Shown one piece after another: positions 35,165 through 41,875 of a stretch of DNA of 64,000 nucleotides. The stretch spans positions 434,001 through 498,000 of the forward strand of contig CAVVFA010000001.1 in NCBI GenBank assembly GCA_963747345.1. The letters run 5' to 3'. A program made the translations under genes and the position numbers. How positions within the stretch are numbered: the first letter of the stretch is position 1; every line of letters starts with the position of its first letter. The stretch is from GCA-2746795 sp963747345 (GTDB taxonomy: Bacteria > Chloroflexota > Anaerolineae > Promineifilales > Promineifilaceae). The notes below the pieces were generated by a model. The model was not told the DNA's origin. It was given only the letters and a program-made list of their open reading frames with translations, and did not search any database.

Positions 35165-36183
35165 CGAGGGCGAAGCTCAATCCGTCTGGCTTGAACGATT
35201 TCGGCCATGATGGAGAGGGCGATTTCTTCTGGGGTTTGGGCGTTGAGGTTGAGACCGATGGGGGCGTGGATGCGGCTGATTTGAGCGGCATCTACGCCTT
35301 TTTTTTGCAGGCGTTCTGTGCGTTTGGCGTGTGTTTTGGGGCTGCCGAGCGCCCCGATGTAGAAGGCGGGGCTGGGCAGGACGATTTCCAGGGCAGGGTC
35401 GTCGATTTTGGGATCATGGGTGAGCAAGGCAACGGCCGTTTCCGGGGTAATCTCCAGTTCAGCAAAAGCTTTTTGCGGCCACAGGGTGAGCAACTGGTCG
35501 GCGTGGGGAAAGCGGTCGTCGCTGCCAAAGGCGCGGCGCGGGTCAATGACAACGGTGCGGAAGCCGAGGGTTTTTGCCATGCTGGTAAGCGCCACGGCGA
35601 TATGGACACCGCCGACAATGATGAGGGTGGGCGCAGGGCGGAACTGTTCGACGAAAAGTTCGAGATCATCTGCGAGTTGCAGGCGTTGGGTCGCTTGCGG
35701 GAGGGTGGTGAGTTGGTCAATGAGGGTGGGCGGGAGTTGGTTGAGGGAACGGCCGTTTCGCACCCGAATCCATTTGTTCCCTACTAAATTTTCTGGCCCG
35801 CGCAAGACCGTCACACAAGAACCGGCCTGGTCTTGCAGGGTGATGTCTCGGAGCAAGCTGTAGGCATCGCGGTCTAGCCGTTCCACAAAGACATCAATGG
35901 TGCCGCCGCACGCCAGCCCGACTTCCCAAGCGGTCTCATCGGCGACGCCAAAGTGGAGCAGTTGCGGGATGCCGGTCGCCAGCACCTCATTGCCCGTTTC
36001 GACGACAGCCCCTTCAATGCAACCACCGCTGACGGAGCCGCTGATGTGGGCTTCGCTGGTGAAGGCCATTTTTGCGCCTGCTTTGCGTGGCGCAGATCCC
36101 CAGGTTTGAAGAACGGTGGCGAGGGCGATTTCTGTTTGACCTTGGCTGAGCCAGTTGTCTATGTCGGGGATGATTTCGTTCAT
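35161..36183 (-). CDS. XdhC/CoxI family molybdenum-enzyme maturation protein
   Basis: 340 aa. XdhC-type proteins bind molybdopterin cofactor and help its sulfuration and insertion into xanthine dehydrogenase or CO dehydrogenase. N-terminal domain: ALATVLQTWGSAPRKAGAKM and SGSVSGGCIEGAVVETG, the cofactor-binding Cys motif, then GLACGGTIDVFVE. The C-terminal Rossmann domain: LIIVGGVHIAVALTSMAKTLG and GALGSPKTHAKR. It follows coxG on the same strand, but no molybdenum hydroxylase subunit is in the window. It converges with the VapC gene (4-nt overlap). Two decamers. Confidence 0.93.
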   Translation of the reverse strand: MNEIIPDIDNWLSQGQTEIALATVLQTWGSAPRKAGAKMAFTSEAHISGSVSGGCIEGAVVETGNEVLATGIPQLLHFGVADETAWEVGLACGGTIDVFVERLDRDAYSLLRDITLQDQAGSCVTVLRGPENLVGNKWIRVRNGRSLNQLPPTLIDQLTTLPQATQRLQLADDLELFVEQFRPAPTLIIVGGVHIAVALTSMAKTLGFRTVVIDPRRAFGSDDRFPHADQLLTLWPQKAFAELEITPETAVALLTHDPKIDDPALEIVLPSPAFYIGALGSPKTHAKRTERLQKKGVDAAQISRIHAPIGLNLNAQTPEEIALSIMAEIVQARRIELRPR

Positions 36184-36200
36184 AAATGATGAAGGATGAG

Positions 36201-36836
36201 TTATGAAGGATGAGTGATGGACGATGACTCTTGGCTGGGTTTGCGGGTGAGAAAGTAGAGCAGGGCGATTAGGATGATGGTGGTTAGGGCGGTGATGATG
36301 AGGATGGTGGTTTGTTGCCCACCCCGGATGTTGCCGAAAGATGTGGGCGGGTTTGTGACTGTTTGTGTGGTTGACGGGGTGGGCAAGATGGGTGAGTTTT
36401 CTGCCTGGATGAGTTGGTCGAGGTTTTCCAGGCTTTGGCGAATGAGGGAACGGCCGTTTGTTTCGAGCAGAGGCGTGGCGTGGCTGGCGAGTTGTCCGCC
36501 GACTTTGGCTTCGCCTTCGTAGGTGAGCAGGGTGTTGGTGTCTTGGGGCTGGAGTTGTAAACGGCCGTTGCCGCCAATCGTGCCTGTTTTGCTTTGGGCA
36601 GTGAAGGTGAAGGTGTAGCCTTCGTTTTTGACGATGTGGGAGAGGGCGAGGTTGCCCGTGTAAGCACCAGCCATCGGGCCGATTGGGATGGTGAGTTCGC
36701 CTTGATATTGGTTTTCAGCGATGGGGATTAGTTTTTGACAGCCGGGCATAACGGCCGTTATGATGGCCGGGTTTGTGATGAGCGGCCAAAGCGTTTCTGG
36801 TGATACGGGAAATAAGTGGCTACCCTGGAGTTTCAT
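36201..36836 (-). CDS. CoxG-like SRPBCC protein with C-terminal anchor
   Basis: 211 aa. The first ~150 residues match the CoxG/carbon monoxide dehydrogenase subunit G fold: MKLQGSHLFPVSPETLWPLI, MPGCQKLIPIAENQYQGEL, GPMAGAYTGNLALSH and LLTYEGEAKVGGQLA. A Pro/Thr-rich linker then leads to one membrane helix (TTILIITALTTIILIALLYF). In CO-oxidisers CoxG recruits the enzyme to the membrane, and the tail anchor fits that. Here it sits 4 nt after phaR in an operon with phasins, which is unusual. Three decamers lie in the gene. Confidence 0.9.
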   Translation of the reverse strand: MKLQGSHLFPVSPETLWPLITNPAIITAVMPGCQKLIPIAENQYQGELTIPIGPMAGAYTGNLALSHIVKNEGYTFTFTAQSKTGTIGGNGRLQLQPQDTNTLLTYEGEAKVGGQLASHATPLLETNGRSLIRQSLENLDQLIQAENSPILPTPSTTQTVTNPPTSFGNIRGGQQTTILIITALTTIILIALLYFLTRKPSQESSSITHPS

Positions 36837-36840
36837 GGGT

Positions 36841-37410
36841 TTATTCCTGTTTTTGTTTTGTTTCTTCGCTGAGCATGTCGATTTTTTCGGTTAAGGCGTC
36901 GAGTTGAGTGATGAGGGCGTCCACTTCAGCTTTGGTGGGAACGCCGCGAGCGCGAACAGCTTGTTCAAGGTCATCTAGCGTTGATTCGTTGATTTCTTCA
37001 GTAGACCGTGCGGGATCGCTGAGTAGTTTGGCGCGGAGTTTGTTCGCTTCTTCTTTGGCGAGTTCGCCACGAGCGACTAAAAAGCCCAGTCGTTTGTCGA
37101 TTTCGATATCGACATGATTGAGCAAACCGAGGGGGGAAGTGAGTCCCCGGCGCAAGGAATTGAGTGTTTGTCCGCCAGATTGCACCAGTCCAGTAAGAAC
37201 GGAAGTCGGCAAGAAACCGCTTTTTTTCTTTTCTTGCTCAAAGATGATTTGGGTGAGGGTAATGGCCGTCAAGTCTTCATCCGTGGTGTGGTCTAATACT
37301 TGCACATCTTCCCCATTACGAATGAGCGCGGCAATGCCCTCGAGGGTGATGTATTTTTTAGCTTCGGTATCGTACAGTTTACGATTGGGATAACGTTTGA
37401 TTAGAGGCAT
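36841..37410 (-). CDS. PhaR-type polyhydroxyalkanoate regulator
   Basis: 189 aa. The N-terminus MPLIKRYPNRKLYDTEAKKY and ITLEGIAALIRNGEDVQVLD is the PHB/PHA accumulation regulator DNA-binding domain, then TAITLTQIIFEQEKKKSGFL. The C-terminal ~90 residues resemble the phasin genes next door (ARGVPTKAEVDALITQLDAL), so it may also bind granules. PhaR represses phasin genes and leaves DNA when it binds the polymer. Candidate operators are described upstream of the first phasin. It reads with the phasins but is separated by a terminator hairpin. Confidence 0.9.
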   Translation of the reverse strand: MPLIKRYPNRKLYDTEAKKYITLEGIAALIRNGEDVQVLDHTTDEDLTAITLTQIIFEQEKKKSGFLPTSVLTGLVQSGGQTLNSLRRGLTSPLGLLNHVDIEIDKRLGFLVARGELAKEEANKLRAKLLSDPARSTEEINESTLDDLEQAVRARGVPTKAEVDALITQLDALTEKIDMLSEETKQKQE

Positions 37411-37475
37411 TAGACTAGCTCCTTTATGAAACAGTGCTTCATCAAGAAGATTATAAGCGGGATTGGGATGGATGC

Positions 37476-37515
37476 AAAAAAAACAGAGGGAGGAAACGGC
37501 CGTTTCCTCCCTCTG
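37476..37515 (-). terminator. Terminator whose stem is built on an AACGGCCGTT decamer
   Basis: A perfect 32-bp palindrome (37484-37515; half-site CAGAGGGAGGAAACGG) followed on the minus strand by eight T (37476-37483). The centre of the palindrome is the decamer at 37495. It would terminate transcripts coming from the phasin genes before phaR. Confidence 0.8.
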
Positions 37516-37534
37516 AGCTCTTGACCCCAGAGTG

Positions 37535-37578
37535 GTGTGCGGTTACTGCGGCACACGTATTCCCAATAGTAGGGGAAT
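37535..37578. promoter_or_regulatory. Two short hairpins between phasin 2 and phaR
   Basis: GTGTGC-10 nt-GCACAC (37535-37556) and ATTCCC-8 nt-GGGAAT (37559-37578). They lie upstream of phaR and could be operators or part of its leader. Related to the TGC/GCA-rich sites upstream of the phasin operon. Confidence 0.4.
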
Positions 37579-37615
37579 ATCTGGTTAATGGGTGTTTTTG
37601 AGACGTAGATGATCT

Positions 37616-37728
37616 TAGGTAAAAGCGGGAAAGTTTTCAGAAATAAAATTGCGCATAACCAGCTTTTTCTTCAAGGAAACCACAATTTTGGGTGTTGGTA
37701 ATTTTGAAAACTTTCTGTGGTTTACCTA
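37616..37728. mobile_element. 113-bp TIR element, copy A
   Basis: Terminal inverted repeats TAGGTAAA-6 nt-AAAGTTTT and AAAACTTT-6 nt-TTTACCTA. A near-identical 113-bp copy lies at 63443-63555. The last three bases, CTA, give the TAG stop codon of the phasin 2 gene on the minus strand. It has no coding capacity. Confidence 0.8.
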
Positions 37729-38103
37729 CGCCATGTTTTTCTTGAGTTCTTCAACCTTGGCAGTTAATTCAGTCACTTTGGTATTGAGTTTATCGATGTC
37801 GCCACGGGTGGGTATATTCAGGCGATCTAAAATGCTTTCCAGGCGTTTATCGAATTCTTCCTGGGTGGCTTGTTTGGTTTCTTGAGCCTGATTTTTGCGA
37901 TTCTCAATGACTTCGTTGATCAGCTTGCGACCATCTTTTTCGGCAATTTCACCGCGTTCGATGAGCTTGTTGACAAACTCTTCAATTTCTTCTTGCGCTA
38001 AGACGACGACACCAACGCCAGCCATTAAAACACGGCGAGCCGTTTCCAATAAAGCATTGGTTTCTTCGTTCACGTCTTCTTGAATAATTTCTATTTCGGC
38101 CAT
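37726..38103 (-). CDS. Phasin family granule-associated protein
   Basis: 125 aa, helical. Phasins coat polyhydroxyalkanoate granules and control their size. The sequence ARRVLMAGVGVVVLAQEEIE (amphipathic hydrophobic helix) is followed by NKLIERGEIAEKDGRKLI and a coiled coil. The end LNIPTRGDIDKLNTKVTEL is the conserved phasin signature. The stop codon is provided by the neighbouring 113-bp repeat element, so the original C-terminus may have been slightly longer or shorter. It follows the other phasin gene by 40 nt. Confidence 0.9.
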   Translation of the reverse strand: MAEIEIIQEDVNEETNALLETARRVLMAGVGVVVLAQEEIEEFVNKLIERGEIAEKDGRKLINEVIENRKNQAQETKQATQEEFDKRLESILDRLNIPTRGDIDKLNTKVTELTAKVEELKKNMA

Positions 38104-38143
38104 GTTGTTACCTCTTTTGTCAAATCGTTTTTATGAAACGTGA

Positions 38144-38536
38144 CTATTTGGCAGCTTCCATATTAATTTCGTCGATTTTCCCAGACAGAACGGAGATTTT
38201 TTCATTCAAGTCTTTGATTTCAGCGCGGCTGGGAATGTTGAAACGATTCAGGGCAGATGCCATGCGGCTTGTCATTTCTTCTTCTGCTTTTTCGTTCACA
38301 TCCACCACGTTTTTCTTGCGGCTTTCAACCATTTCACTGATGCTTTCACGTGCTTTTTTCTCAGTTTGTTGACCTTGTTCTGCGAATTTTTCGATGAGGT
38401 TAACGAGTTCGTCTTGTGCCATTGCTGCGGCGCCTAGACCAATGAGGAATACTTTGTGTACGTTGTCTACGACGGCAGATTGTACGCCGGTATTTGTTTC
38501 TTCAACTTCTACTTCGATTGTTGCTTGTTGTGCCAT
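38144..38536 (-). CDS. Phasin family granule-associated protein
   Basis: 130 aa, paralogue of the next gene. NVHKVFLIGLGAAAMAQDEL (hydrophobic helix), FAEQGQQTEKKARESISEMV and a coiled coil ending NRFNIPSRAEIKDLNEKIS, the phasin signature. It is the first gene of the minus-strand granule operon, with a clear AGGTTTAAA-type leader and a consensus promoter with inverted repeats upstream. No PHA synthase gene is in the window. Confidence 0.9.
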   Translation of the reverse strand: MAQQATIEVEVEETNTGVQSAVVDNVHKVFLIGLGAAAMAQDELVNLIEKFAEQGQQTEKKARESISEMVESRKKNVVDVNEKAEEEMTSRMASALNRFNIPSRAEIKDLNEKISVLSGKIDEINMEAAK

Positions 38537-38565
38537 TTTAAACCTCCAAGGTTCTAATCATTTTT

Positions 38566-38656
38566 GGTGCATGTTGCACCAGTAAGGTGTATTTTAAATT
38601 ATCTATGACGCAGTGCATCATGGAGAAAATATAACACAGTGCGTCATGAGTGTCAA
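38566..38656 (-). promoter_or_regulatory. Phasin promoter with three TGC/GCA-rich operator candidates
   Basis: On the minus strand TTGACA (38651-38656), 17-nt spacer, TATATT (38628-38633). CAGTGCGTCAT (38636-38646) lies in the spacer. Its inverted copy ATGACGCAGTG (38605-38615) lies just past the start point. A third palindrome, GGTGCATGTTGCACC (38566-38580), is in the leader. The layout is that of a repressed promoter, and PhaR is the likely repressor because characterised PhaR sites are TGC-rich. Confidence 0.65.
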
Positions 38657-38785
38657 TACCTAAACGGTTTGTATTCATGTTAGTCTGGTGCTGGTTCGGA
38701 AATGCAGAGATAGCAGGTATAATTACTTTCCTATTTGTTAAGTTAATTGTGTGGCGTTATTTGTGAAGAATGGAGGCGCTTTGTT

Positions 38786-39469
38786 ATGGGTAATGAAGAT
38801 GTGTTAGTTCGGTGTGAAGCTGTGACCAAGGCTGGCAGTCAATGTAAAAATTATGCAAAACCGGGATCGGCTTATTGTCATGCGCATCAAACGGTTGGGG
38901 AAACGGCCGTTTCCCGTGCAGATTCAGTAAACCGTTTAGAAGGATTGGTAGACGAGCTTGATGGATTGGTCACTGATCTGAAGGTGACGTTGGGTAAAGA
39001 GGAACGTCCCCGTGATTCCTCAATTGCGGATTATCCGGTGCGGATGCTGACGTTGATCCGAGATATGGCGGGACGTCTGGCGCCCGATGTGCAGTTGGGC
39101 ATGTTGGAAAGCTTCGAGGGCATGACTGTAGAAGATGCGATGGATTTGGATACCTGGAAAGGGATGGCGTATATGTTGAGCTATTCTGCCAAATTCCAGG
39201 CTGGGCAGGCACGCGATAAGATGAATGAGACGCTGCCTGAACCATTGCAGCCCAGCACGATGATGCGTTTTGTGAAGGGCAATATTGACAGATTTACGCC
39301 AGAAGTCGCCAAAGAGTTGATGGCGAATTTTGAGGGTGCTAGTCGAGAAGATTTGTTAGACCCGGATACCTGGAAGGGCGTGTGGTATATGTTGAACTAT
39401 TCCCTTCAGTTTCAGGCTGAGCAGATGAAGCAGCGTTTGATTGGCGAAAATACTGAGGCTGAGGCGTAG
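38786..39469 (+). CDS. Zinc-finger protein with a duplicated WKG domain
   Basis: 227 aa, function unknown. The N-terminus has a Cys/His finger: RCEAVTKAGSQCKNYA then GSAYCHAHQ (C-x9-C-x9-C-x2-H), found in many short bacterial proteins (DUF5763-like). After a linker there are two copies of a ~57-residue domain: MLTLIRDMAGRLAPDV to WKGMAYMLSYSAKFQA, and MMRFVKGNIDRFTPEV to WKGVWYMLNYSLQFQA. It is read divergently from the phasin operon, with TGGAGG before the ATG, and is followed by the SCP2 gene 6 nt later. The position suggests a link with granules or lipids. Confidence 0.8.
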   Translation: MGNEDVLVRCEAVTKAGSQCKNYAKPGSAYCHAHQTVGETAVSRADSVNRLEGLVDELDGLVTDLKVTLGKEERPRDSSIADYPVRMLTLIRDMAGRLAPDVQLGMLESFEGMTVEDAMDLDTWKGMAYMLSYSAKFQAGQARDKMNETLPEPLQPSTMMRFVKGNIDRFTPEVAKELMANFEGASREDLLDPDTWKGVWYMLNYSLQFQAEQMKQRLIGENTEAEA

Positions 39470-39475
39470 GTTTTT

Positions 39476-39877
39476 ATGGCTGTTTTTACAGATGCGGCAC
39501 AGTTTACGACGGTGATGCAGGCGCTGTTTACGCGCATGGAAACGGAAGACCCGCACGCGGCGGATGGCTTGTTGAAGGCGAAGCTGTGTGTGCAACTGCG
39601 ATGCAGTAGTCCGGCGGCTGTGATGACGTTTGATGGGGGGAAACGGCCGTTATCCATCACCTACAGCGCCAACGGCAACAAACCCGACCTGGATGTTGAA
39701 GTCACTTGTGATGCGTTGCACCAGATTTTGTTGGGCGAGTTGCGGTTGAGTAAGGCGGTGGGCAGCAAGCAGTTGAAGCCCAATGGCCCTGTTTGGAAGG
39801 TGACACCGCTGGCAGATTTGTTCCATCAGGCACAGAAGATTTATCCTGATGTGGTTCGGGCGCATGGGGTTTTGTAA
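39476..39877 (+). CDS. SCP2 sterol-binding-like domain protein
   Basis: 133 aa of SCP2 fold: QALFTRMETEDPHAADGLL, AVMTFDGGKRPLSITYSA, DLDVEVTCDALHQILLGEL and VWKVTPLADLFHQAQ. SCP2 domains bind lipid or fatty acyl chains in a hydrophobic tunnel. It starts 6 nt after the zinc-finger gene and is probably in one transcript with it. A decamer at 39642 reads K-R-P-L. Confidence 0.82.
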   Translation: MAVFTDAAQFTTVMQALFTRMETEDPHAADGLLKAKLCVQLRCSSPAAVMTFDGGKRPLSITYSANGNKPDLDVEVTCDALHQILLGELRLSKAVGSKQLKPNGPVWKVTPLADLFHQAQKIYPDVVRAHGVL

Positions 39878-39894
39878 AGCGGTTGTAACTAGCC

Positions 39895-39955
39895 AGACCC
39901 AAAGGGCTTGGTTTTGAGTCGTTTATTGGTGCGAAATCTAAAACCCTTGGGGTCT
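39895..39955. repeat. GACCC-AAGGG palindromic repeat, copy 1
   Basis: AGACCCAAAGGGCTTGGTTT (39895-39914) with GAGTCGTT, closing with AAAACCCTTGGGGTCT (39940-39955). The right arm forms the stop codon region of the minus-strand methyltransferase. Related copies at 41691-41751 and 52616-52675. Confidence 0.75.
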
Positions 39956-40790
39956 ACGGTTTTTCGACTAGAATGAGCAGCCGGGCGCTCTCTTCTGTGT
40001 ATGGCTCATCGTCATAGCTGCCGGTGATGGAGAGGAGACGGAGGCCGGCGTCGTGGAGAAGCAGTTCTAGCTGGTGGGGGTATAGGTAATGGTAAGCGGC
40101 TTGGGCAACGGTACGGTGGATGGCGCCGCCTTCCGGTGGCGAGGCATCGTAGAGCCAGGTGATGTGCAGGGTTTGGTTGATTTCGTCGAGTTCGCTGCTG
40201 GATTGCTGCACGACGATGTGACCGTTTTCGGGGTCTGTGAAGGTGTTTTCCAGGGTGAGCAGACGGTCGTTGGGGGTGTTGGCAAGGGCTGTGGGATTGA
40301 TGAGGTCGATGAGTAAACGGCCGTTTTCCCTCAAACTTTGCGCTATTTTCTTCAGGGTTATCCCCATTTGTGTTGGTTCCAAGTGCATAAAAGTGTTGTA
40401 GGGCATGATCGCCCAGTCGAAGCTGTTGGCGGGGGCGGTGAACTGCGTCATGTCGGCTTCTAGCAGGGTGGTGCGCTGTTGGACGGCGGCGGATTCGGCG
40501 TTGAGCCGTGCTTGCGCCCGCGCCAGCATGGCGGTGGCAGTATCGATGCCGGTGACGTGATGTCCGACACGCGCCAGGGGAAGTAAGAGCCGTCCACTGC
40601 CACAGCCTAGTTCTAAAATGGAAACGGCTTGTGCTGAGCTTGCGGAAACGGCTTGTCTTGAGCTTGTCGAAACGGCTTGTCTTGAGCTTGTCGAAACGGC
40701 CGTTTTTCCCACCAATTCCAAAATATAATCAATATCTTCAGTTAAGTCAGCGTGCGTTAAGTCGTAGTAATGGGCGATTTTGTTGTACAT
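39954..40790 (-). CDS. Class I SAM methyltransferase carrying three 24-bp repeats
   Basis: 278 aa. Starts MYNKIAHYYDLTHADLTEDI; the longer upstream frame runs through intergenic repeat. Between LELVGK and motif I the protein has three tandem eight-residue units (AVSTSSRQ, AVSTSSRQ, AVSASSAQ) encoded by the 24-bp repeat. Motif I follows as ILELGCGSGRLLLPLA, then VTGIDTATAMLARAQ, FDWAIMPYNTFMHL and NGRLLIDLINP. Substrate unknown. The repeats sit just ahead of the SAM loop, where an unstructured addition would probably be tolerated. Two decamers in the gene (40316, 40695). Confidence 0.87.
   Translation of the reverse strand: MYNKIAHYYDLTHADLTEDIDYILELVGKTAVSTSSRQAVSTSSRQAVSASSAQAVSILELGCGSGRLLLPLARVGHHVTGIDTATAMLARAQARLNAESAAVQQRTTLLEADMTQFTAPANSFDWAIMPYNTFMHLEPTQMGITLKKIAQSLRENGRLLIDLINPTALANTPNDRLLTLENTFTDPENGHIVVQQSSSELDEINQTLHITWLYDASPPEGGAIHRTVAQAAYHYLYPHQLELLLHDAGLRLLSITGSYDDEPYTEESARLLILVEKP
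40621..40692. repeat. Three tandem 24-bp elements next to an AACGGCCGTT site
   Basis: Units at 40621-40644, 40645-40668 and 40669-40692, each GAAACGGCTTG... in plus orientation, immediately left of the intact decamer at 40695. Read on the minus strand, each unit is inserted between AACGGCC and GTT as in the two other genes. The two right-hand units are identical. Confidence 0.9.
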
Positions 40791-40794
40791 AGTT

Positions 40795-40853
40795 TGAGAT
40801 TGGAGATTGGAGATTGGAGATTGGAGTGAACTCAATCTCCAATCTCTAATCTC
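40795..40853. repeat. Intergenic repeat array (GATTGGAGATTGGA type)
   Basis: Four copies of GATTGGA are mirrored by CAATCTCCAATCTCTAATCTC around GTGAACT. It lies between the crotonase and methyltransferase genes; the right arm overlaps the crotonase stop. Confidence 0.8.
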
Positions 40854-41634
40854 GATTAAATTCCGGTTTTCGTTTTTCCACAAAGGCATTCAGTGCTTCG
40901 ATATGGTCTGGTTGCGACCACAAGTTAACGAACAGCGTGGTTTCGGCGGCGTAGGTTTCGGGTAAGGGCATATGGATGGCGGCGTGGGCCAGCGCTTTGG
41001 TGGAAGCCAGGGCGCGTTTGGGCAAGGGCAGAATTTCTTCCGCCCAGGCAATCGCGGCGGCTAAAATAGCTTCATCTGGGGGGACAATGCGGTGAATGAG
41101 ACCGAGCCGTTTGGCTTCTTCGGCGTCGAAGAGGCGGGCGGTGAGCAGCAGTTCAATGGCCTGACTTTGGCCGATGAGTGAGACCAGTCGGGCTGTGCCG
41201 CCCCAGCCGGTGGTTAAGGCGTTTTTGACTTGGGCGAAGCTGAAGCGGGCGTGGCTGGCACAGAGGCGCAGGTCGCAGGCGGTTAGGATTTCGCAGCCGC
41301 CGCCAAACGCATCGCCGTTCACCGCCGCAATGACGGGAATGGGCAGTTCGGTTAGCTCTGCCAGGGCGCGGCTCATGGTGCGATTGAGCCGTTCACCAGC
41401 CTCGGTTTCTGGATGGTTCGCCAGCTCTTTGAGGTCGCCCCCGGCCACAAAGGCTTTGTCGCCGGCGCCGGTGATGATGAGGATGCGGATGGCTTTGTTT
41501 TGGGCGGTTTGGGAAACGGCCGTTGCGAAGGCTTCTTGGGCGGTCCAGTTTAGTGCATTCCGGGCTTGTGGTCGGTTAACCCGCAAAATGGCGATGCCGT
41601 TTTCCATGATTTCAAAAGTGATAGGGTTTGTCAT
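40846..41634 (-). CDS. Enoyl-CoA hydratase/isomerase (crotonase) family
   Basis: 262 aa. Crotonase fold with the oxyanion loops AFVAGGDLKELANHP and VNGDAFGGGCEILTACD. The usual Glu of hydratases in the GxGGT segment is not obvious: ALTTGWGGTARLVSLIG. This suggests an isomerase, decarboxylase or hydrolase rather than a standard hydratase. C-terminal MNR-like tail ENDFVEKR is replaced by ALNAFVEKRKPEFNRD, normal for the family. Start ATG 41634 is chosen because the upstream in-frame extension covers repeat DNA. One decamer at 41515. Confidence 0.88.
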   Translation of the reverse strand: MTNPITFEIMENGIAILRVNRPQARNALNWTAQEAFATAVSQTAQNKAIRILIITGAGDKAFVAGGDLKELANHPETEAGERLNRTMSRALAELTELPIPVIAAVNGDAFGGGCEILTACDLRLCASHARFSFAQVKNALTTGWGGTARLVSLIGQSQAIELLLTARLFDAEEAKRLGLIHRIVPPDEAILAAAIAWAEEILPLPKRALASTKALAHAAIHMPLPETYAAETTLFVNLWSQPDHIEALNAFVEKRKPEFNRD

Positions 41635-41690
41635 AGCGATAAAGTGTAGCAAAAAAGGGGGCAATATACAGGTGTTGATTTTTTGGCTTG

Positions 41691-41751
41691 AGACCCGAAG
41701 GGTTTGAACGACGACAAAGTTAAACAGCTTGAGACCAAACCCTTCGGGTCT
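41691..41751. repeat. GACCC-AAGGG palindromic repeat, copy 2
   Basis: AGACCCGAAGGGTTTGAACG (41691-41710) mirrored by AAACCCTTCGGGTCT (41737-41751), with GAGACC preceding the right arm. Same family as 39895-39955 and 52616-52675. Confidence 0.8.
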
Positions 41752-41875
41752 GTACTGGTACAAAAGGAAATCATGGGTAGCGGGTAGTGAAAGAAGCGAG
41801 AAATTTGACGCACGTTCTCGACTGTGCGTGGTACTATTGCGCTGGTATTGTACGCTAGATAAATCTAGGATATTC

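Noticed and set aside
40791..40889. N-terminal extension of the methyltransferase
   Set aside because: The extra residues come from the GATTGGA repeat array and the end of the crotonase gene.
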